Of a stretch of DNA of 64,000 nt, positions 57,556 through 64,000 are shown one piece after another. Both the position numbers and the translations under genes were made by a program. The stretch comes from Rheum nobile (lineage: Eukaryota > Streptophyta > Magnoliopsida > Caryophyllales > Polygonaceae): NCBI GenBank assembly GCA_027886185.1, contig WOAB01000563.1, positions 2,108,001-2,172,000 on the forward strand, written 5' to 3'. The notes under the pieces are model-generated. The model was not told the DNA's origin. It made no database searches and worked only from the letters and a program-made list of their open reading frames with translations. Position 1 is the stretch's first letter; every line of letters begins with the position of its first letter.

Positions 57556-58739
57556 GTTGGTATTACTTGACTGATGAAGGAGTGCGTGAAGATCCTCAAT
57601 ATTAAAATCGCGGGATGCGAGGAAGTTTGCATCAACATTGCATTCCTTATAACAATGAAAAGTTTTATATGCTTCCAAACAATCTAGGAGAGCAGAGTGT
57701 CAATCATAATGGTACGAATCTCCCAAGGCACAAGCCAAGTTTTCGAGATACAATTAATAACATTAAGGTTGTCACCTTCAATAACAAGTTTCTTAATACC
57801 AAGACTAAGGGCTTGCCGGGCTCCACACCTTCAAGCAAGGCGTACACTTCGGTTTGTAGCACAAAGGTGCTAGGAATTTGTTTCTTACCTACCGCTAATA
57901 CTTGCCCAAAATTATTCTTAATGAAAAATCCAATATTAGATGTAATGCTAGATCCCTTAGATCATTCAAAATTCATTTTAAAAAGTCGTTTTGAGGTTTT
58001 ACCAAATGAGTATGGGATATTTTACTAGCCTTAGGCATGTGAGCCTTGGGGTTAGAGTAACCAGACATCAACCATTCGTTATCTTGGAGGAGGGCAATAT
58101 TAGTTGGACAAGTAGTAAGATTGGAATCTGTATTTTGTTCATTTATGAAAATTTTCTTATTTCGAATATGTCAGATATTCCACCAGAGAAAGAAATATAA
58201 TTCAATTTATTTGTTATTCTGAATGAAGGAATTAATGTTTGTAATAAAATCATCAACACTATCAATGTTGAATTGGCAATTTGTTCTATTTTTCAACTTT
58301 TGCAGAAGTTTCCTAGTAAAATCACACTAGAAAAACAAGTGAATGGTATCCTCCTTAGCTTGATTGCAAAAATACAATGTGCATGTACTTTGTTATAAAA
58401 TGATTTAACTGTCAGTGGTTGGGAGGCAGTCAACACAAGCCTTCCAAAGGAAAATTTGAATTTTAGGAGGGATTTTAAGTTTCCAAATCCACGAATAGTA
58501 TGTAATAGAATTAAGATAATCACCTTGAATGAGAAAATTAGAAGTTTTGACAAAGAAGTCACCATTAGATGAGGGGATCCAAGTTAGCTTATCTTGATTG
58601 TCAATTAACAGATCACATATCATCATAATTTTTGATATTATCATGGTAGGAAGATAAGTTGAAAGTTTGTGAAAGCCCTAAACTTGAGGGTTTAATGAAC
58701 TCAACTACCTTGACATTATTATTGGTATGATTTGCTTAA
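57556..58739 (-). pseudogene. LINE ORF2 fragment, copy 2: zinc-binding and RNase H part
   Basis: Minus strand. From about 58730 downwards: a linker (NNNVKVVEFIKPSS, LSQTFNLSSYHDN), the zf-RVT region (KLTWIPSSNGDFFVKTS, YSWIWKLKIPPKIQIFLWKA, DCLPTT), the W-x2-W..RNKKIF motif (about 58160) and an RNase H domain (KMNFEWSKGSS, NIGFFIKNNFGQVLAVG, LQTEVYALLEGV, IEGDNLNVINCISKTW, YKECNVDANFLASRDF). Several frameshifts and stops. The region to 58281 is the paralogue of 35365-36724. It continues beyond the Helitron at 61566-61890. Confidence 0.8.
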
Positions 58740-61565
58740 TCTATAAATATATAAAGTAGACAGAATGTCTAATTAATGCTCAATTTAATGTATGTATCAC
58801 AATTCAATGACTTTTTGTAATCTATAAAGTAAACAAATTATCCAATTAACAATGAATAACCTAAAATAGTTACATCTTTAATTTGTAAACATATGTAGTA
58901 TTTCCTTAGCAATGAATGCACCATGCATTAAACTTAAAAATTAGTGATACACAATTAGCTTTCAAAATATAAATGAAAAACCAATTATAAACCTATTAAT
59001 TATATAACCTAAAATAGTTACATATTCAATTTATAAATGTATATAATATTTCTATCTATATCTATAAAGATATAAAGTAAGCTTTAAGTCAATGGTTATG
59101 TTTCACAATTATAGGTGTTGAGTTCAGTTTTTTATGTATTGCATTTTTAGCACGGTTAAATGAATGTGTGATGAAATATCATACCAATTGCGTAGAAAGT
59201 GATGTGTAAATACAATAAAATGATGTTGGTGATGTAATTGAGAAAAAAAACAAATTATTATTCATAAAAATTACAAATATAATAATTCTTTTCTTATCCT
59301 TAATTGCGCGATCCAAACAGTCAGTGAACCGTTTTCAAATTTTGTTGAATGAGGGGAGATTTGTAAAAGTGAAACGGCTTGAAATTGACTTAATACATTA
59401 AGTAGGAGCAATTAATCGCTAAAATTGCATTAGCCAACCTTTTACATTCACCGCACTTTTTGCCTTCAAATAGAAATGAGGATTACTGGGAAAGGAAGTT
59501 TGATGCTTTGAATTGCAGAAGCTCATGAAATTAAGCAAAAGAGGATTCGTCACATGTAGTAAGCCAACAACAAAATGGAGAGCTCAAGTAAGCACTATAT
59601 AATGTATAAGTTTTAGTTCCACAAGCAATATATAATGTATATGTTTCATTTAGTATTTTGGAAAATTAGTTTATGCGTAAAAATGTTTTATATTATATTG
59701 ATATTTGTTGAATTTGTCAATATATTTTATTTAGGAAAAAGAAGTTGATCGAAATGTGGCCAAATGTGAAGCAGATCTAACACGAAGAAGATATGAGTTC
59801 AAAAGACAAAGAAGATTTGAGTTCAAGAGCACATCTAAAGGACTTCATACATTTTTAAAGTAAGAATAATCAGTTTAAATTCTAATTTTATATTAAAAAT
59901 GGTGTATTTGTGTCTTTTGATTAGTGTTCATGGAAACTAATTTACTTATAATAACTTTATATTTTCTTGATATATTCATGTTGAATTTGTTAATAGACTA
60001 GAGATCATGTATGTTTGAATGAATTGTAATATACAGTTAATACATGCTAAACTGTATTTAGCAAATTTCATGTTTTTGGGATTGATTGAATTGTAGTATG
60101 CAGTTTCTATATAGGTAGTGATCAAACATACATATTCTTTTTTTCCTATTTTTTTTATTTGTCTATAAAAATATTTTACAATATGGTGATGTTTTCCATG
60201 TTAAATTATATATATGATTAGAATATTTCGATAATTTAGCAATTTTAATCATTTTTTATTTACTTTATTAAAAGATCACACATAAGAAACATCAAATAAA
60301 ATTACAGTAATTAAAAAATGTAGAATTTATGACAAGATAACAAGATAATTAATGTCAATTAATTTTGTAATGCATATTCCTTATAAAAAATAATAAATTT
60401 GTCATAATATCAAATATTATTTTATTACATTAGTACTTTTTTCCATGTCTATTTTTTATTGTATTATAAAATAATTTGCTTTAAAAACATAAATTTTGAA
60501 AAGTTGCAATATGATCATATTAAATTAATAAGAATTTAAATTTAAAAATCACACTATTTATTTGCAAATGGTTGCAAAAAGGAATAAACACCCATTATAT
60601 AAAGAATATGAAAAACTATCAATTAAACTCATTTGGAAAATAAAACACCACTATATGCATAAAACAAATATTAACATAGGCTAGGACAACCATTATACAA
60701 AAAATACGTATGTTAGATCGTTGCTATTATTGAAGCAAAATCTTCAATGGGCATGCATGGTAGGCCGCCCATGATGAAATTCATCATTCTTACGCATTCA
60801 AATTTCAAATTTACATTTTTTCATTTTTCACATCTAATGATCTTCTACTATATATTATAATATTTTTCGAAACATCTATTACTGGAAGGATGATACTGAA
60901 GCAAAAACGTACATTAAAATCCATGCATATCCATAGATTATTTTTTACCAATATCTTTCAGCTTATAATTAAATTTTGGTTTATGGAAAAAATGATTAGT
61001 TTCATAACACAAGGTACTATGTTTGTGTCAAATTTTACACAATTTACAAGTCTCACGTAGATATGAATGATGAAACATATGTAAAGAAAAATAAAGCAAG
61101 TGTCAAATGAAGGTTGATTCCAATTTATTAAAAATAAAATCTATAAATGCAACAACAATACCTTACTATGCAGTTCTTTTTATTAATCCAATTTAATTAT
61201 TTTATTTCCATATAACTCTTGATATTTGATATTAAAAAAATACAGTCACCTTTCAAATACTGTTTTTGTGAAGAATGTTAATATTTGTATTAAAAAGGAC
61301 GATAATATATATTGTGAAGTGTTTTGCTCAAAATAGATGACTACTGGCTACATACGACTTTAAAATGGATCAGAATAAAGCGAGAGGGGAAAAGCGTCCA
61401 CAAATGAGGTTCCAAGGATATCTCAAACAAAAAAAAGAAAAGTAATTTGTGTTAGAAATTTTCAAAAAATAGTTTCTTATTGTCAAATAAAAGTCTCTTA
61501 CAGAGTTACAGTAGAGATTTCGAGTGTCAAATAAGAAACTCATATGCACGGGCATGAGTTTCTAG
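58740..61565 (+). mobile_element. Non-autonomous Helitron inserted in the LINE
   Basis: 2826 bp. Begins TCTATAAATATATAAAGTAG right after A58739. It ends in a 9-bp-stem hairpin (GAAACTCAT..ATGAGTTTC) merging into CTAG (61562-61565), followed by T61566. This is the Helitron signature: TC...CTAG inserted between A and T, no target duplication. Joining the flanks gives a continuous LINE frame (DPWIPDYIIS.. then NHTNNNVKVVEF). No Rep-helicase or other gene is seen inside. Around 58815-59065 there are two diverged repeats of about 130 bp (CCTAAAATAGTTACAT..). Around 59500-59870 a stretch with possible exon-like phrases (EVDRNVAKCEADLTRRRYEF) might be captured gene DNA, but I cannot identify it. Confidence 0.8.
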
Positions 61566-61890
61566 TTAGAAATAATGTAGTCGGGGATCCAAGGATCAAT
61601 CAAAAACATTAATTGTTTTACCATTTTCTAATTGCTAAAAAAGGCCTCTTTTGAAAAGATCAATAAGATAATTAAGCAGTTTACCAAACTGCCAGGATTG
61701 TTTAACTCCCTTTTAGTTGATAAGAGATCGTTATCACCTATATATTTCTCATGAATGATTTTAACCCCTAAATTATCATGCTCCATGAGAAGTTTCCAGA
61801 GCAGCTTCATTTGAAGTGCAATGTTATTATCGTCAGCCTTTCTAAGATTAAGTCATCCTTGATTTTTGGGTATTTAGCCACTAAAGAAAC
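61566..61890 (-). pseudogene. LINE ORF2 fragment, copy 2: end of the RT region
   Basis: Minus strand reads AKYPKIKDD, KLLWKLLMEHDNLGVKIIHE, KYIGDN, then (frameshifted) FKRGLF.. ENGKTINVFDWSLDPWIPD. In plant LINEs this corresponds to the stretch after the reverse transcriptase (KxGGLG..AL..KW.W.., KY, W..GNGK.I..W.D.W). It is the upstream continuation of 57556-58739. The LINE is truncated near 61890, as 5' truncation is common. Confidence 0.7.
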
Positions 61891-62047
61891 TTTTTATAAG
61901 GATTTATCCATTCTAATTTTAAAAATAATTGGAAAACAATTTTCAAATATAACTTTTTAACACACTAAACATACCCAAAGTTAATTATGACACGTAGAAA
62001 TTTTTAAAGGTCAAAAAGGTATTTTTGCTATAATAAAATATCAATAA
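61891..62047. other. Short AT-rich stretch
   Basis: Nothing recognisable between the truncated LINE and the MITE. Confidence 0.4.
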
Positions 62048-62881
62048 GGCTCTGTTCGACAAAGCTTTTTTGCACATGAACAAAACTTAATTTTTTTTCA
62101 TCTTCTTATTGAGTGTTTGGCAAAAAAATTATTCATCTAGCTTAACAAGCTTATTGTAGATGAATGTAGCTTAATTTTGTTAATTTTTTTAATGTGAACC
62201 CCCCAAAATTATGGAAGCTTAACCAGCTTAACATATTTTTTTACTCACTAATGCCCTTAAATTAACACATAAAATAGCTCGTCACTATCATTATGAAATT
62301 ATATAAACAATTGTATCATGAAATTATACAAAGTTTTATCAGTATGTATCGATCTCCTCAATTAGACTTTTATCAAAAACTTAGTATTAATTCCAATTTA
62401 TAAATTATTGATCTATAAAAGCTCCAATTTATAGATGAACATGCTAACATGAAATCGAAAACGAGCAATAGATTGAAACCAGAAGTAGATGGATTTAGAT
62501 TTAATTAGCCATATACATATGGATGAATTAAAGTGAAACTATACCAGCGTCGACGTCCATAAAGATGTTGATATGTTAGAGATGATGAGGCGACAATATA
62601 AATATAGGGTTAAAAAGTACTCACATGGATCAAAATATAACCTTATTTGTATACGCTAAAATGTAGATGTATTATCATACCCTTTTTCGTAATTTTATTG
62701 TTATTATTTAAAAATTCAGCTCGTAATACCGAACATTCAATTAGCTTTTAGAGAAAAATTAAGCTAATGAATTCAGCTGCAGCTTCAACTTCAGCTTCAG
62801 CTACTCATTCAGCTCCAGCTCTAGTTCTAGCTACTTATTCAGCTCCAGCTCTATTTCCAGCTCGATATGCCGAACGGAGCC
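62048..62881. mobile_element. Tourist-like MITE (834 bp) with TAA target duplication
   Basis: Ends GGCTCTGTTCGACAAA and, inverted, GGCTCCGTTCGGCATA, flanked by TAA at 62045-62047 and 62882-62884. No coding capacity. The right part contains iterated TTCAGCTYCAGCT motifs (62768-62870). A different family from the MITE in the array. Confidence 0.65.
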
Positions 62882-62908
62882 TAAATCACATTAAGACATT
62901 GATATATA

Positions 62909-63035
62909 CTCCCTACGTATCACAATACTTGTCCTTTTAGTTATTTTTTAGTATTCCTAAATACTTGTCTTTTTGACATTTTGTGCATCTACTTTACATA
63001 TATGCCCTTATAATTTTTAGCACTTCTTAATAAAT
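62909..63035. mobile_element. Stowaway-like MITE end, cut by an LTR insertion
   Basis: TA followed by CTCCCTACGTATCACAATAC, the common start of plant Tc1/mariner-type Stowaway MITEs. No opposite end before the LTR at 63036, so the rest probably lies beyond the window. Confidence 0.5.
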
Positions 63036-64000
63036 TGAAATACCCGATATATATATGGATATATATATATTAAAAAAAAAGCAAAAACCGATTTGATATT
63101 TAGAACGGGTACGTGGGCTTGTATTTGCCTCACCAGCAAATTGGAAATTGGAACTATACGTGGTTATACGTGTAGCTTATTTATCACATGCAGAGGCTAC
63201 GTGCATTGAAATTGGGCAAAGGAAGCCCACATGTACCTTGTTTCTTCCTCACATCAAAAATCAGATATTTGGGGTTTAAATTCTGCAAAGGGGCCGAACA
63301 ACACAGGGGATCGTCTTCTCCTCTCTCGGTGAGCTCTCGCTGGTTCGTTCCTCCGCCTCCTCTGCACAAGTCGCTCCCTCCGGCGAGCCACCCAGCCGTC
63401 GTCCTTCCTTCGATGAGCTCCGTGTTGTCCAGCCGTCGTCCCCTTCGACGAGCTCGTCCGCCGCTCCTCCTATGTTGTCCGTGTTGGCTGCCTTCAGTCG
63501 TCCGTGTTGGCTGCCTTCGGTTGTCGTGTTGGCTGCTGAAGTTTGCTGTGTTGGCTGCGTTCAGCTGTTGTGTTGGCTGCGTTCTGCTGGTGTGCTATTG
63601 TTGTTGCGTTGTTGTTGTGCTGCGGTTGCTGCGGTGGTTGTGCGGGTTGTCGTCGTCGTCTCCGGTGCCGAGGTGTTCTTCCCGGTGGCTGCTGAAGGTG
63701 GTCGACGGTGAGGTTCGTTCGAGTTGGGTTTGATTTTCTGAGATCGTGGTTGTCGAGCTTGAGGCAAGAGGATTCTTGCCCACCCTTATATATATTTTTA
63801 TATAAATTATTTCATGCCTATTTTTATTCCATAATTAATTTTACCGTTGTCTGAGTTATTTAAAGTGGATTATTGATTTTGAGTTGCTTGTTTGAAAGTG
63901 TGTGAATATGTGTGTGTATGTTAGTAATTAACTTGTATTGTGTTCGATTGAATGTTGTTGGTTGATTCAGGGCCTCGGAGGGTGTGAACCCCCGAAGGTC
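63036..64000 (+). mobile_element. 5' part of a long LTR, continues beyond the window
   Basis: Begins TGAAATACCCGATAT, like the solo LTR start TGAAATACCCC. It shares the later segment GAGGCAAGAGGAT.CTTGCC followed by TATATATTTTTAT (63760-63800 versus 44710-44745). A pyrimidine/CTG-rich leader (63300-63700) resembles 43800-44090. A Tekay-type Ty3 LTR is likely. The right end and the strand relative to an internal region are not visible. Confidence 0.6.

Overview
This window is nuclear DNA of a flowering plant, probably a eudicot. The evidence is AT-rich intergenic sequence, spliced genes with GT/AG introns, and plant-type transposons: MULE, Helitron, Tourist- and hAT-type MITEs, LINE, and Ty3 elements with initiator-tRNA-Met or GGCGCC primer sites. 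The species cannot be named from sequence alone. I see no intact ordinary host gene. Nearly everything recognisable is transposon-derived, and several histories can be read directly from target-site duplications (TSDs) and empty sites.

1-2.2 kb: the 5' part of a decayed minus-strand Ty3-type element (gag, primer site, LTR). 2.2-19.1 kb: a Mutator-like region. It has a spliced mudrA-type transposase (+), a broken B3 DNA-binding-domain gene (-), a small unknown gene (-), and two successive DUF1985 + ULP1-protease genes (-). This combination is known from plant ULP-carrying (Kaonashi-like) MULEs. The first ULP gene has several in-frame stops. The second keeps most of its splice structure but carries a 19-nt homopolymer frame break and foreign DNA in one intron.

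19.2-34.7 kb: a 10-unit tandem array derived from DNA directly upstream of the second ULP gene. Each unit ends with a small Helitron and a truncated MITE. The first and last units are about 2.0 kb. The eight inner units are about 1.44 kb because they share one 0.56-kb deletion.

33.9-61.9 kb: the DNA from the last Helitron onwards (Helitron, MITE, spacer, LINE RNase H) occurs twice. Copy 1 (33.9-36.7 kb) was hit by a 626-bp hAT-type MITE. Copy 2 (from 38.1 kb, resuming at 57.55 kb) was hit by a stack of LTR elements. A 396-bp-LTR, gag-only retrotransposon (39553-57550, TSD ATATT) contains, inside its gag, a Tekay-type Ty3 chromovirus (42177-56092, TSD GCAAT). The 5' LTR of that chromovirus contains a solo LTR (43699-46657, TSD CACAT). 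The LINE of copy 2 is itself split by a 2.8-kb Helitron (58740-61565).

62-64 kb: a Tourist-like MITE, the start of a Stowaway-like MITE, and the start of another long LTR that runs off the window.

Most likely to be new: the gag-only element with its 21-unit, frame-preserving 36-bp repeat ORF; the extra acidic ORF before gag in the chromovirus; the long-short-long Helitron array; and the duplication whose left edge coincides with a Helitron 5' end.
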